Below, one piece after another: positions 44,799-53,740 of a DNA stretch of 64,000 nt. The notes under the pieces were generated by a model. It did no database searches. It saw only the letters and a program-made list of their open reading frames with translations, and was not told the DNA's origin. Positions within the stretch are counted from its first letter, which is position 1, and every line of letters begins with the position of its first letter. The translations under genes and the position numbers were made by a program. Origin of the DNA: Terriglobus tenax (lineage in GTDB: Bacteria > Acidobacteriota > Terriglobia > Terriglobales > Acidobacteriaceae); assembly GCF_025685395.1 (NCBI RefSeq), contig NZ_JAGSYA010000004.1, positions 1,550,001-1,614,000 of the forward strand, given 5' to 3'.

Positions 44799-45691
44799 CA
44801 GTACACGTCCGCGGTGATCTTCATGCTCAGGTCTACGGCCACGGCGGAGTGGGTCAAAGCCCCCACGCTGATGAAGTCGACACCTGTCTTCGCGTAGCTG
44901 CGAATGGTCTTCAGGTTCATGTTTCCGCTGGCTTCAATGGGAATTCCGGGAGTTTTTTTGCGGATAATCTTGACTGCCTTTGCGACCTCGGAGGGCGTCA
45001 TGTTGTCCAGCAGAAGCGACTCGGCTCCGCCTTCCAGGGCCTGGTCCAGCTCGGCAAAGCTGCGGACCTCCACCTGCACCTTCTGGCTGCCGCGACGGTC
45101 TTTCAGCGCCTTGGCCAGCACGGTGGGAATGCCGCCGCCCAGCGAGATGTGGTTGTTCTTGATCATGATGCCGTCATGCAGGTCCTGCCGGTGATTGGTG
45201 CCTCCTCCGCAGGCGACGGCGTACTTGTCCAGCATGCGCATGCCGGGCAGCGTCTTGCGCGTGTCCAGCACCTTAACCTTGGTTCCCTGCACCTCGCGCA
45301 CATACTGCGAGGTGAGCGTGGCGACGCCGCTCATGCGCTGCATCAGGTTCAGGATGACGCGTTCACAGGAGAGGATGGAGGCAGCATTGTGGCGAATGAC
45401 AGCCAGCGCCTGGCCTTTCTTGACGCGCACGCCATCGAAGATCTCCGAGTGGCTGATGACCTCAAAGCGGCCGACGGGCTTTTTACTGAGGCGCGCAAAG
45501 ATCTCAAGAAACGCCGGAATGCAGCCCAGACCGGAGACAACACAGTCCTCCTTGGCGAGGATCGATGCCGAGGCGCGCAGCGAGGGGTCAATGGTCAGCC
45601 GGGTTGTCTCATCTTCGGTCGCGCGGTCTTCCACCAGCGCGGCCTCAAGAAGTGCGGTCACGCGCTTGCTCTTCCAGTCCATGGGCTTCAT
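44798..45691 (-). CDS. nadC: Nicotinate-nucleotide pyrophosphorylase (quinolinate phosphoribosyltransferase)
   Basis: NAD synthesis: quinolinate plus PRPP to nicotinate mononucleotide. 297 residues; QRMSGVATLTSQYV, LDTRKTLPGMRMLDKYAVAC, GGGTNHRQDLHDGIMIKNNH and IEASGNMNLKTIRSYAKTGV are the conserved barrel motifs. ATG at 45691 or 45682 is possible. First gene of the cluster nadC-birA-coaX-unknown-rlmD-comEC; divergent from the small gene at 45788. Confidence 0.96.
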   Translation of the reverse strand: MKPMDWKSKRVTALLEAALVEDRATEDETTRLTIDPSLRASASILAKEDCVVSGLGCIPAFLEIFARLSKKPVGRFEVISHSEIFDGVRVKKGQALAVIRHNAASILSCERVILNLMQRMSGVATLTSQYVREVQGTKVKVLDTRKTLPGMRMLDKYAVACGGGTNHRQDLHDGIMIKNNHISLGGGIPTVLAKALKDRRGSQKVQVEVRSFAELDQALEGGAESLLLDNMTPSEVAKAVKIIRKKTPGIPIEASGNMNLKTIRSYAKTGVDFISVGALTHSAVAVDLSMKITADVY

Positions 45692-45787
45692 TTTACGGCT
45701 TTCAGATTGCCCCGAGGAAACACGGGATACCGGGCATCCTCTCCCCGGGAAGGCTCATCCCACATCGCTGCAAGGAGGTGACGAACG

Positions 45788-46009
45788 ATGGCAGAGACAA
45801 TGCACACGGAACCCCTCGGCTTCACCGAACGCACGCGCGGCCTGGCCGGGGAGCATGCCCACGAACAGGGCTGGCAACTCTTCGAACAGGAACGCATGAA
45901 AGGCGACAACGGCAGCGGCAGGGAGTATGATTCTGGCCCTGCACAGAACTTCGGTGACACAGTCACCAAGGCGCCACCCCTCACAGACGAGCGCGCAGAG
46001 GCCGCCTGA
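45788..46009 (+). CDS. Small hydrophilic protein, 73 residues
   Basis: MAETMHTEPLGFTERTRGLA begins 6 bases after AAGGAGGTGA, an ideal ribosome site, so I regard it as a real gene. The protein is acidic, low in hydrophobic residues and probably disordered (GDNGSGREYDSGPAQNFGDT). No family recognised. A similar small gene follows after 33 bp. Stress-related disordered proteins look like this, but that is a guess. Confidence 0.65.
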   Translation: MAETMHTEPLGFTERTRGLAGEHAHEQGWQLFEQERMKGDNGSGREYDSGPAQNFGDTVTKAPPLTDERAEAA

Positions 46010-46042
46010 CAGGCTCAGCCCGTTACCGAAGCAGGAGGCAGT

Positions 46043-46255
46043 ATGAGCAGCAAACAGCCCCACTCTCCCAAACAACGCCCCGCCAAAATGGAATCCACCC
46101 ATAACCGCAGCTATGCAGCGCATACCGGAACCGATGGCATGCAACCGATGACCCCGCAGAGCATTGCCGGTGCGGGCAATGGCAAGGCAGAGCATAAGAA
46201 TGCACAGATGCATGCGCCGGAGTACCAGGGCAGGACCGGAAAATCACGCGACTAA
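46043..46255 (+). CDS. Small hydrophilic protein, 70 residues
   Basis: MSSKQPHSPKQRPAKMESTH follows AGCAGGAGGCAGT, a strong ribosome site. It is basic, rich in His, Gln, Met, Asn and Gly, with no hydrophobic core, hence probably disordered (NRSYAAHTGTDGMQPM). It forms a unit with the gene at 45788 and ends at a strong terminator (46261). No family recognised. Confidence 0.65.
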   Translation: MSSKQPHSPKQRPAKMESTHNRSYAAHTGTDGMQPMTPQSIAGAGNGKAEHKNAQMHAPEYQGRTGKSRD

Positions 46256-46260
46256 AACGA

Positions 46261-46300
46261 CAGAAGGCCCGCAAAGCGCGGGCCTTCTGCTTTGCTTTTC
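46261..46300. terminator. Bidirectional terminator between small genes and ppc
   Basis: CAGAAGGCCCGC (46261-46272) pairs exactly with GCGGGCCTTCTG (46278-46289), followed by CTTTGCTTTTC on the + strand. It lies 5 bases after the small gene and 20 bases from the ppc stop. Confidence 0.88.
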
Positions 46301-46308
46301 TGCAGGTA

Positions 46309-49107
46309 TCAGCCAGTGTTGCGCAGACCGGCGGAGATGCCGTTGATGGTCGCCGTGATAGCGCGATTCAACTCTTCCGTTTCCCCGGTATCGCGCTTGC
46401 GGCGCATCAATTCCACCTGGATCAGGCTCATGGGGTCGACATACGGATTGCGCAGACGAACCGAACGAGCCAGCACGGGGTTCGTTGCCAGAAGTTCGGT
46501 CTGCCCGGTTACCGCCAGCACCATCTTCTTCGTGCGTTCAAACTCAGCCAGCAGCTTGGACCAGACGCGCTCACGCAGGGCTTCGTCCTTCACCAGGCCG
46601 GCGTACATGCGGGCGATGCCGAAGTCGCTCTTGACCAGCGCCATCTCCACGTTGCGCATCATGTCAATAAAGAGCGGAAACTCCTTCATCATCTGCTGCA
46701 GCAAGGCGAGCGACTCCGGTCCCTTCTCCGCGAAGGTCGCGAGCGCATGGCCAACACCGAACCACGCCGGAACCAGGTGACGGCTCTGCATCCAGCCGAA
46801 GACCCATGGAATCGCACGCAGGTCGGCGAAGTTGCGCTTGCCGCTGCGGCGTGCCGGGCGTGAGCCGATCTTGGCGTGTTCGAGCTCAACGACGGGCGTT
46901 GCCTGTTCGAAGTAGGTGAAGACCTCGGGGTCTTCGACAATGCTCTTGCGATAGAAGCCGTAGGAGGTTTCGCTCAGTTCGTTGAGCGCCTCTTCCCATT
47001 CCGGAGTCAGGATCCCGGTCAGGCAGGAGTCGCACTGCTGCTTTGCGTCCGGCCGCGCCAGGGCGTCCAGCGAGGCAGCCAGCATCAGCTCAAGGTTGCG
47101 CTCGGCCAGAACCACGTCCGAGTACTTCCAGTTCATCACCTCGCCCTGTTCGGTGATGCGGAAGTGGCCGTTGAAGCCGTCGAACGGCTGCGCGTACAGT
47201 GCGCGGTGCGTTGGTCCGCCACCGCGGCCAACCGTGCCTCCGCGGCCATGGAAGAGGCGCAGCTTCACGCCGCACTCGCGGGCCACTTCGTGCAGCGCAC
47301 GGTGTGCCTTATAGATCTCCCAGGTGGAGGTAATCATGCCGCCGTCTTTGTTCGAGTCGGAGTACCCGAGCATGATCTCCTGCTCGTACTTCCAGCTCTC
47401 CAGCAGGGGCTTGTAGGCCTCGCTGGTCCACACGTCGCGGCAGATGCGCGGTGCGTTCTGCAGGTCTTCAATCGATTCGAACAGCGGCACCGGCTTCAAC
47501 CCCGGATCGCCTTCGCGGCCTTCCACCACCACGCCGCCCATGCGGGCCAGCCAGATGACGCGCAGAAGATCTTCCTTCTCCGTGGCTCCGCTGATGACGT
47601 ACTGGCGAATGGCACGCGGCGACTTGCGCTTGATCTCCGCAACGGCGCGAACGGTGTCAATCAGCTCCAGCGTCTGCGGCGAGAGTTCCTTTGGCAGAGC
47701 ACCGTCTGTGACGCGCTGAACGTCGGCAAGCTCCGCCACGGCAGCGGCGTGAACACGCGCATGCTGGCGGATGTCGAGCGTATGCAGGTGCAGGCCATAG
47801 GTGCGGACCTCCAGCAGCAGCGGATCCAGCAGCATCTCCGCAAGGCGCGAGCCGCGGTTCTCCATCAGGCTGGTGCGCAGAACGCAGAGGTCGTTCTGGA
47901 ACTCGGTCACGCTGGTGTACGGCGGCAGCACCGGCAGACCGGAGAAGGGCACGCTCGAGCGCGGCGAAGCGCCGAGGCGGATCATGATGCAGATGACCAG
48001 CAGACGCACCGGCTCCAGGGCAAAACGCTGCTCCAGTGAGGCATGTTCGGCGTCGTGGAACTGGGCTACGTAGCCGGCCAACAGGTCAGACAGCGGCTTT
48101 GAAACAGGAGCCTGCTGCGTGCTGCTGCCAAGCTGTTCAAACAGGTTCTGCAACCGGCCGCCGTAGTGCTTCAGCAGCAGATTGCTGGCCATGGTGATGG
48201 CTTCGCGGGTGACGTCCGGCGTGACATAGGGATTGCCGTCGCGGTCGCCGCCGATCCACGAGCCGTAATCGACCACGATGGGAAGGTCGGCAGGAGCAGG
48301 CTTCAAGCCGTACTCCGATGCCAGGGCTCCGGAGATCTCGTTGTACAGGCGCGGCAGCGTGGCGAAGAGCGAGGCCTCGTAGTAGTCCAGGCCGATACGG
48401 ATTTCGTCGCGGACCGAGGGACGCTCGGTGCGGAAGTCGTTGGTCTGCCATAGGCCGGTAATCTCGGCGGTGAGCTCGCGCTCCAGGGCTTCCAGGCGCT
48501 CCGGCGCGGTGGGGATGCGGTCAAGCCGCCACAGGATGTAGCTGATGCGGCGCTGCTTGAACATGACCAGACGGCGTGCCACCTCAGTGGGGTGCGCGGT
48601 GAAGACCGGGGTCACGCGCAGCTTGCCCAGGAACTCGTACGCCTGCTCTGCGGTGTAGCCCACCTGCTTCATGCGGCGCAGGGTACCGCGCAGCGATCCG
48701 CGCTGCGGAATGCCGGCCGGGTTCAGCTCATGCGCCACGCGGCGGCGCTTGCGATGGTTGGTCTCCGCCAGGTTGATCAGCTCAAAGTAGAACGCGAAGG
48801 CGCGTGCAAGCTGGTAGGCCTGCTTCTCGTCGAGCGAGTGGATGGCGAGAATCGTCTTCTGCAGATCGCTGTTGGCCAGCGCGGCGTCGCCTTTGCCGTC
48901 AGCCTCGCGGCGTGCAATCGCGGAGAGACGCAGCGTCTCCACCAGTTGGAACAGTTCATCGCCCACCTGCTCGCGCAGTACATCGCCCAGCAGCTTGCCC
49001 AGCGAGCGCACATCGCGCCGCAGAGGCGCTTCTTTCAGATCGCCCGTCTGTGCCTCGATCTCGGCCAGACGCTCGCTCCAGTTCTTCGGTTGCCACAACG
49101 AAGCCAT
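46309..49107 (-). CDS. ppc: Phosphoenolpyruvate carboxylase
   Basis: Anaplerotic carboxylation of PEP to oxaloacetate. 932 residues, normal length. Catalytic His in VFTAHPTEVARR; GYSDSNKDGGMITSTWEIY and FHGRGGTVGRGGGPTH form the active site; the C-terminus ends NGISAGLRNTG, as usual for the family. ABC-F lies 3 bp downstream on the same strand side (its stop at 49111 precedes the ppc start), so transcription probably comes from the ABC-F promoter. Confidence 0.97.
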   Translation of the reverse strand: MASLWQPKNWSERLAEIEAQTGDLKEAPLRRDVRSLGKLLGDVLREQVGDELFQLVETLRLSAIARREADGKGDAALANSDLQKTILAIHSLDEKQAYQLARAFAFYFELINLAETNHRKRRRVAHELNPAGIPQRGSLRGTLRRMKQVGYTAEQAYEFLGKLRVTPVFTAHPTEVARRLVMFKQRRISYILWRLDRIPTAPERLEALERELTAEITGLWQTNDFRTERPSVRDEIRIGLDYYEASLFATLPRLYNEISGALASEYGLKPAPADLPIVVDYGSWIGGDRDGNPYVTPDVTREAITMASNLLLKHYGGRLQNLFEQLGSSTQQAPVSKPLSDLLAGYVAQFHDAEHASLEQRFALEPVRLLVICIMIRLGASPRSSVPFSGLPVLPPYTSVTEFQNDLCVLRTSLMENRGSRLAEMLLDPLLLEVRTYGLHLHTLDIRQHARVHAAAVAELADVQRVTDGALPKELSPQTLELIDTVRAVAEIKRKSPRAIRQYVISGATEKEDLLRVIWLARMGGVVVEGREGDPGLKPVPLFESIEDLQNAPRICRDVWTSEAYKPLLESWKYEQEIMLGYSDSNKDGGMITSTWEIYKAHRALHEVARECGVKLRLFHGRGGTVGRGGGPTHRALYAQPFDGFNGHFRITEQGEVMNWKYSDVVLAERNLELMLAASLDALARPDAKQQCDSCLTGILTPEWEEALNELSETSYGFYRKSIVEDPEVFTYFEQATPVVELEHAKIGSRPARRSGKRNFADLRAIPWVFGWMQSRHLVPAWFGVGHALATFAEKGPESLALLQQMMKEFPLFIDMMRNVEMALVKSDFGIARMYAGLVKDEALRERVWSKLLAEFERTKKMVLAVTGQTELLATNPVLARSVRLRNPYVDPMSLIQVELMRRKRDTGETEELNRAITATINGISAGLRNTG

Positions 49108-49110
49108 TGA

Positions 49111-51081
49111 TTATGCCTGTGTTTCTAAGGTCAAAGAGAGCTCTTCCCATTCTTGCATGAGGGATTGCAGCTGCTCTCGTAGCTGCGCCAGCAGCACCGT
49201 CTGGCGCTGCGTCTCCTCTGCCGAGACAAAGTTGCCCAGCCCGGTCTCCGTCGTCGTAATCGCGGATTCCGTGCGCGGAATCTCCTCTTCCAGCGTCGCC
49301 AGACGGTCTTCAAGCTGTTTCAGCTTGATGGGGTTAAGGCGCTTCGCTCCGGTTGGCTGGTTGGAGGGTGTGCTGGATGGCTGGTTGGCCTGCGGTTGGG
49401 TGGGGGTGGGTGGTGCCGAACCCACCCTGGCGTTGCGAGGGTGGGACACCCCATTCTGAGCAGATTCCTCGGAAGCCTGCCCGTCCTTGCGGCGCAGGTA
49501 ATCCTCGTAGTTGCCGGGGTAGACGTGGACGTGACCGCCCTCTACCTCAAAGACACGGGTTGCCAGATTGTCAATAAAGTAGCGGTCGTGCGAGACGAAG
49601 ACCACTGTTCCCGTAAAGCTGCGGATCGCCTCCAGCAATACATCCTTGGCGCGCAGGTCCAGGTGATTCGTCGGCTCGTCCATCAGCAGAAAGTTCGCCG
49701 GCGACACCAGCATCTTGGCCAGCGCGTAGCGGTTGCGCTCCCCGCCGGAGAGCACGCCCAGCAGCTTGAAGACATCGTCTCCGCTGAACAGAAAACATCC
49801 CAGCAATCCGCGCAGGTCGGCATCCGGAATCTTCGGAGCGGAGGCGGAGATATCTTCCAGCATTTTGGACGCAGGGTTCAGCACCTTGTACTGGTCCTGC
49901 GCAAAGTAGTCGGCAGCGACGTTGTGGCCCAGCTTGATCTCGCCGGAGGTCGGCGGCTCAAGCTGCGACAGCAGGCGGATGAGCGTGGATTTACCCGCGC
50001 CGTTGGCTCCCACCAGCGCAATGCGGTCGCCACGGTCGATGGTGAAGCTCACATTGTCCAGCACCTGCTTGGCCCCGTACGCCTTCGAGACGCCGTTGGC
50101 CTCCAACACCGTGCGACCGGACTGCGGCGGCTGCGGGAAGGTGAAGTGGATGGTCGACTCCTCCTCGGGAATCTCGATCCGCTCGATCTTGTCCAGTTCC
50201 TTGATACGCGACTGCACCTGCTTGGCCTTGGTGGCCTGGTAGCGGAAGCGGCCGATAAACGCCTCAAGCTGCTCAATGTGGTCGCGCTGATTTTTGTAGG
50301 CAGCCTCAAGCTGCTGCTTGCGCTCGGCCTTCTGCTGCACGTACTTCTCATACCCGCCGGTAAAGAAGTGCAGCCGCTTGTTCCACACCTCCACAATCTT
50401 TTCGACGGTGACATCCAGGAAATACCGGTCGTGCGAGATGAGGATAAAGCCGTGCGGGTAGCCCTTCAGATAGTTTTCCAGCCAGTTGCGGGATTCGAGG
50501 TCAAGATGGTTCGTCGGCTCGTCCAGCAGCAGCAGTGAGGGCCTCTGAAGAAGTAATTTTGCCAGGGCGATGCGCATCTGCCAGCCACCGGAAAACTCGC
50601 TGGTGTCACGCGCCCAGTCGGTCTTGCTGAAGCCCAGGCCGCCCAGCACCGCACCCACCTGCGCGTCCAGGGAATAGGCATCGGTGGTGTGCAGAATGTC
50701 GTTGATCTCAGAGAAGCGCGAGGCCACCTCGGCATACTCGCTGCCGGCAGGGTCCAGCTCGGACATGGATTTGGTGAGGGTCTCGAGCTCGGCTTCCATC
50801 TCCCGCTGCGACTGGAAGACGGTCAGGCACTCGTTGAAGACGGTCTTTCCGGTCAGGTGCAGTCCATCCTGCGGCAGGTAGCCCAGCGTCATGCCCTTGG
50901 TGCGGTGCAGGGCACCGTAATCCAGGGTTTCCATGCCGGCCAGGGTCTTCAGCAGGGTGGATTTTCCCGTGCCATTGCCACCCACCAGCCCGGTACGCTC
51001 GCGGGCGGTAATCAGCCAGTTGGCTTCGTCAAACAGCAGTTTTGGGCCGAATCGTTTTCCGGCGGCAGCAAGTTGAAGCAT
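49111..51081 (-). CDS. ABC-F family ATPase (translation/ribosome-associated)
   Basis: Soluble protein with two ATPase domains, 656 residues. Domain 1: Walker A GGNGTGKSTL, signature FSGGWQMR, LLLLDEPTNHLDLESRNWL. Linker with coiled coil (ERKQQLEAAYKNQRDHIEQL). Domain 2: GANGAGKSTLIRL, LSGGERNRYALAKML, LLMDEPTNHLDL. Residues ~535-575 are a repeat-derived, Pro/Gln/Thr-rich insert, then a C-terminal coiled coil (LEDRLATLEEEIPRTESAIT). Such proteins act on the ribosome; resistance cannot be claimed from sequence. Closest to the Uup/EttA-like group by layout. Confidence 0.93.
   Translation of the reverse strand: MLQLAAAGKRFGPKLLFDEANWLITARERTGLVGGNGTGKSTLLKTLAGMETLDYGALHRTKGMTLGYLPQDGLHLTGKTVFNECLTVFQSQREMEAELETLTKSMSELDPAGSEYAEVASRFSEINDILHTTDAYSLDAQVGAVLGGLGFSKTDWARDTSEFSGGWQMRIALAKLLLQRPSLLLLDEPTNHLDLESRNWLENYLKGYPHGFILISHDRYFLDVTVEKIVEVWNKRLHFFTGGYEKYVQQKAERKQQLEAAYKNQRDHIEQLEAFIGRFRYQATKAKQVQSRIKELDKIERIEIPEEESTIHFTFPQPPQSGRTVLEANGVSKAYGAKQVLDNVSFTIDRGDRIALVGANGAGKSTLIRLLSQLEPPTSGEIKLGHNVAADYFAQDQYKVLNPASKMLEDISASAPKIPDADLRGLLGCFLFSGDDVFKLLGVLSGGERNRYALAKMLVSPANFLLMDEPTNHLDLRAKDVLLEAIRSFTGTVVFVSHDRYFIDNLATRVFEVEGGHVHVYPGNYEDYLRRKDGQASEESAQNGVSHPRNARVGSAPPTPTQPQANQPSSTPSNQPTGAKRLNPIKLKQLEDRLATLEEEIPRTESAITTTETGLGNFVSAEETQRQTVLLAQLREQLQSLMQEWEELSLTLETQA
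49417..49452. repeat. Dispersed palindrome inside the ABC-F coding sequence
   Basis: CGAACCCACCCTGGCGTTGC, then GAGGGTGGGACACCCC, matches the intergenic copy at 32990-33025 except for the loop. In the gene it is read on the minus strand as GVSHPRNARVGS, residues 544-555, with the frame kept. Confidence 0.8.
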
Positions 51082-51185
51082 TCAGCTTCTATTTTCGCAG
51101 GTGCAGGGCTTTTTTGATCTGACGCCAACGGGAGCAGCCACTGTGGATTGCGCTGCATCCAACCCGCGTAGAAGGACAAAAGCTC

Positions 51186-52856
51186 GTGGACGATCTGGAA
51201 CGCGATGTAACTGCAGGCACGGCGGAGACGGCCCCTAAGAAGCGCCACTCAAAAAAGTTTGTTGTCTTCAAATGGCTGGGCATCACCGCACTTGCGGTGT
51301 TCCTCGTGCTTGGCGGAGCCACCTGGTGGCTGGCCCGCAATGCCGAGCCCATCATGCGGCAGCGAATCATTGACACGCTTTCAGCCCGCTTCAAGTCACC
51401 GGTCGAGCTGGACGAGTTTCACGTCACCATCGCCAAGGGACTGGGTGTGGAAGGCAAAGGCCTCCGCATCATGTACCTGATGCAGGTAAACGACCAGGGC
51501 CAGCAGCGCAGCGAGCCCATGCTCGCCATCGACGAGTTCCGCTTCCGCACTACGCTGAATGACCTGCGCAAGTCGCCCACCCATGTGGGCGAGGTGCATG
51601 TGACCGGCCTGCATATCCGCAAGCCGCCCAGGGAAGACCGCAAAATCACACCTCCGGAGCCGAAGAAGAAGCCCAAGGAGTCCATCGTCGTCGACCGCAT
51701 CGTCGTGGACCACGCCGCGCTGGTGATGGAGACCAACAAGCCGGACAAGCTGCCTCTGGAATGGGACATTGCCCACCTGGTGCTGGTGGATGTAGGCGCA
51801 GACCGTCCCTTTGATTACACGGCCACGCTGGTTAATCCCAAACCACTGGGCGATATCGCCTCCAAGGGTCACTTTGGGCCATGGAACGTCTTTGACCCCG
51901 GCGCCACACCGCTGGACGGCACCTATAGCTTTGACAATGCTGACCTGAGGACGACCAAGGGCATTGGGGGCATTCTGTCGTCCAAGGGCAGCTTTGGCGG
52001 GTCCCTGGACAACATTACCGCCGACGGCGAGACCGACACCCCGGACTTCCGGTTGGATGTGAGCGAGCACCCGGTACCGCTGCATACCAAGTTCCACGCC
52101 ATTATTGACGGCACCAACGGCGACGTTCTGCTGCAGCCGGTCGAGGCATGGCTGGCCAGGAGCTACTTCGTCTGCGTCGGCCACGTGATCAACAACAAAG
52201 ACCCCAAGGGCAAGGACATCCGCCTGGAGGTGGTAATGCCCAAGGCGCGCATTGAAGATATGCTGCGGCTGGGCGTAAAGACCTCTCCCCCGCTGATGAC
52301 CGGCGCCTTCACCATGAAGACCAAGCTGCATATTCCGCCGGGCGACGTGGATATCTCAAAGAAGATTGAGCTGGCCGACGGCAGCTTTGAGATTCGCGGG
52401 GCGCACTTCACCTCGGACAAGATCCAGGAGAAGATCGACGCGCTGAGCATGCGCGCGCAGGGCAAACCAAAGCAGGCCAACGCCGAGGCAACGGCCGACT
52501 TCGACGTCTCCAGCGATATGAGGGGGCGCTTCCAGCTGAAGAACGGCATCATCCACATTCCTTCGCTGCGTTACGATATGGCCGGAGCGCAGGTACTGAT
52601 GCTGGGCGAGTACTCCACGGACGGCAACAAGTTCGACTTCGTGGGCAAGGTGCGCACCAAGGCCCACCTGAGCCAGATGGTCAGCGGATGGAAGGGCTGG
52701 CTTCTGAAGCCCGCTGACCCGTTCTTCTCCAAGCATGGCGCCGGAGCGGAGATCCCCATCAAGATCAATGGCACCAAGGACGAGCCGCACTTTGGCCCTG
52801 ACTTCAAGGACGACCGCACGAAAGACCTGGGCAAGGGGATGGAAGCACCGAAATAA
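51186..52856 (+). CDS. AsmA-like envelope protein (DUF748-type)
   Basis: 556 residues with a GTG start (GAAGGA 10 bases upstream). A cytoplasmic N-terminus of ~28 residues, one membrane helix (WLGITALAVFLVLGGATWWL), and a long periplasmic beta-rich part: MRQRIIDTLSARFKSPVELD, FHVTIAKGLGVEGKGLRI at the front, and repeated DxSxxI-type strands later (DVDISKKIELADGSFEIRGA). The front matches AsmA/YhdP-like proteins. Proposed role: lipid transport between membranes (inferred). Divergent from ABC-F, 105 bp apart. Confidence 0.8.
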   Translation: MDDLERDVTAGTAETAPKKRHSKKFVVFKWLGITALAVFLVLGGATWWLARNAEPIMRQRIIDTLSARFKSPVELDEFHVTIAKGLGVEGKGLRIMYLMQVNDQGQQRSEPMLAIDEFRFRTTLNDLRKSPTHVGEVHVTGLHIRKPPREDRKITPPEPKKKPKESIVVDRIVVDHAALVMETNKPDKLPLEWDIAHLVLVDVGADRPFDYTATLVNPKPLGDIASKGHFGPWNVFDPGATPLDGTYSFDNADLRTTKGIGGILSSKGSFGGSLDNITADGETDTPDFRLDVSEHPVPLHTKFHAIIDGTNGDVLLQPVEAWLARSYFVCVGHVINNKDPKGKDIRLEVVMPKARIEDMLRLGVKTSPPLMTGAFTMKTKLHIPPGDVDISKKIELADGSFEIRGAHFTSDKIQEKIDALSMRAQGKPKQANAEATADFDVSSDMRGRFQLKNGIIHIPSLRYDMAGAQVLMLGEYSTDGNKFDFVGKVRTKAHLSQMVSGWKGWLLKPADPFFSKHGAGAEIPIKINGTKDEPHFGPDFKDDRTKDLGKGMEAPK

Positions 52857-52989
52857 GCCGGAACCAGGAAATCTGTTGCACGCTGTACGGTTGCGGACGC
52901 ATCCGCCGCATCTAAACGAGTAAGGCCAAGGTCAAGAATTTCTCAATCGTGAGACTCCTTTGGATTTCGGTCCCGTAAGGAGTTTTTCT

Positions 52990-53685
52990 ATGAACTTTAA
53001 GATCTGGGCTTGTGCCTTTGTTTTAAGCGCGAATGCGATTGCCGTAACCCCCATGCATGCGCAGAATGCGTCAGAGCTGAACGCTCGTCTTTCCGCGGCG
53101 GCTCGGGTGGTCCGTGAGATTGAATCCGTCCCCGACGGCGGAATTCCGGATGCGATTGTGAGCAAAGCAAACTGCATTGCCGTGATTCCCAGCGTTAAGA
53201 AGGGCGCTTTCATCGTCGGAGCCTCCTATGGACAGGGCGTTGTGACCTGCCGCAACCAGGGCAAATGGAGCGCACCGGTGTTTATCCGCCTGGCGGGCGG
53301 AAGCTTCGGCTTCCAGATCGGCGGCCAGGCCACGGACCTCGTCCTGGTCGCGGTGAATGAAAAAGGGTTCCAGCACCTGCTGAACTCGAAGTTCAAGATC
53401 GGCGGAGACGCCTCCGCGGCAGCCGGCCCGGTGGGCCGCAATGCAGCGGTAGCAACAGACATTCTGCTGAATGCCGAGCTGCTGACCTACTCGCGCGCCA
53501 AGGGCCTGTTTGCCGGCATTGACCTCAACGGCGCAGTGATCTCACAAAATACCGACGATACCAACCTGCTGTACGGCGGCGGGGACAACTCCTACGAGAA
53601 GATCCTGAAGGGCGGAACGCCTGCTCCCCGCAGCGCACGGACCTTCGTGTCCACCGTCAGCCGCTACTTCCACTCCACACGCTAG
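52990..53685 (+). CDS. SYLF-domain (Ysc84-like) lipid-binding exported protein
   Basis: 231 residues from ATG 52990, which follows TAAGGAG; the open frame begins at 52960. Signal peptide MNFKIWACAFVLSANAIAVT-PMHAQ. The SYLF domain spans about residues 40-215: IPDAIVSKANCIAVIPSVKK, GASYGQGVVTCRNQGKW, FGFQIGGQATDLVLV, and SRAKGLFAGIDLNGAVI. In eukaryotes this domain binds phosphoinositides; in bacteria the periplasmic role is open. It ends at the terminator 53701. Confidence 0.9.
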   Translation: MNFKIWACAFVLSANAIAVTPMHAQNASELNARLSAAARVVREIESVPDGGIPDAIVSKANCIAVIPSVKKGAFIVGASYGQGVVTCRNQGKWSAPVFIRLAGGSFGFQIGGQATDLVLVAVNEKGFQHLLNSKFKIGGDASAAAGPVGRNAAVATDILLNAELLTYSRAKGLFAGIDLNGAVISQNTDDTNLLYGGGDNSYEKILKGGTPAPRSARTFVSTVSRYFHSTR

Positions 53686-53700
53686 AACCACTCGAAACGC

Positions 53701-53735
53701 AACAAAAAGCCTGCTCTGTGAGCAGGCTTTTTGTT
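53701..53735. terminator. Bidirectional rho-independent terminator
   Basis: AACAAAAAGCCTGCTC pairs perfectly over 16 bp with GAGCAGGCTTTTTGTT, loop TGT. A-rich and T-rich flanks let it work on both strands: for the SYLF gene and for the manganese catalase whose stop is at 53741. Confidence 0.93.
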
Positions 53736-53740
53736 GTCTG

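Noticed and set aside
49330-49420. GGTTGGCTGGTTGG-like tandem repeats as a CRISPR or satellite
   Set aside because: Short degenerate units within the ABC-F linker, no spacers, translated in frame; low-complexity linker only.
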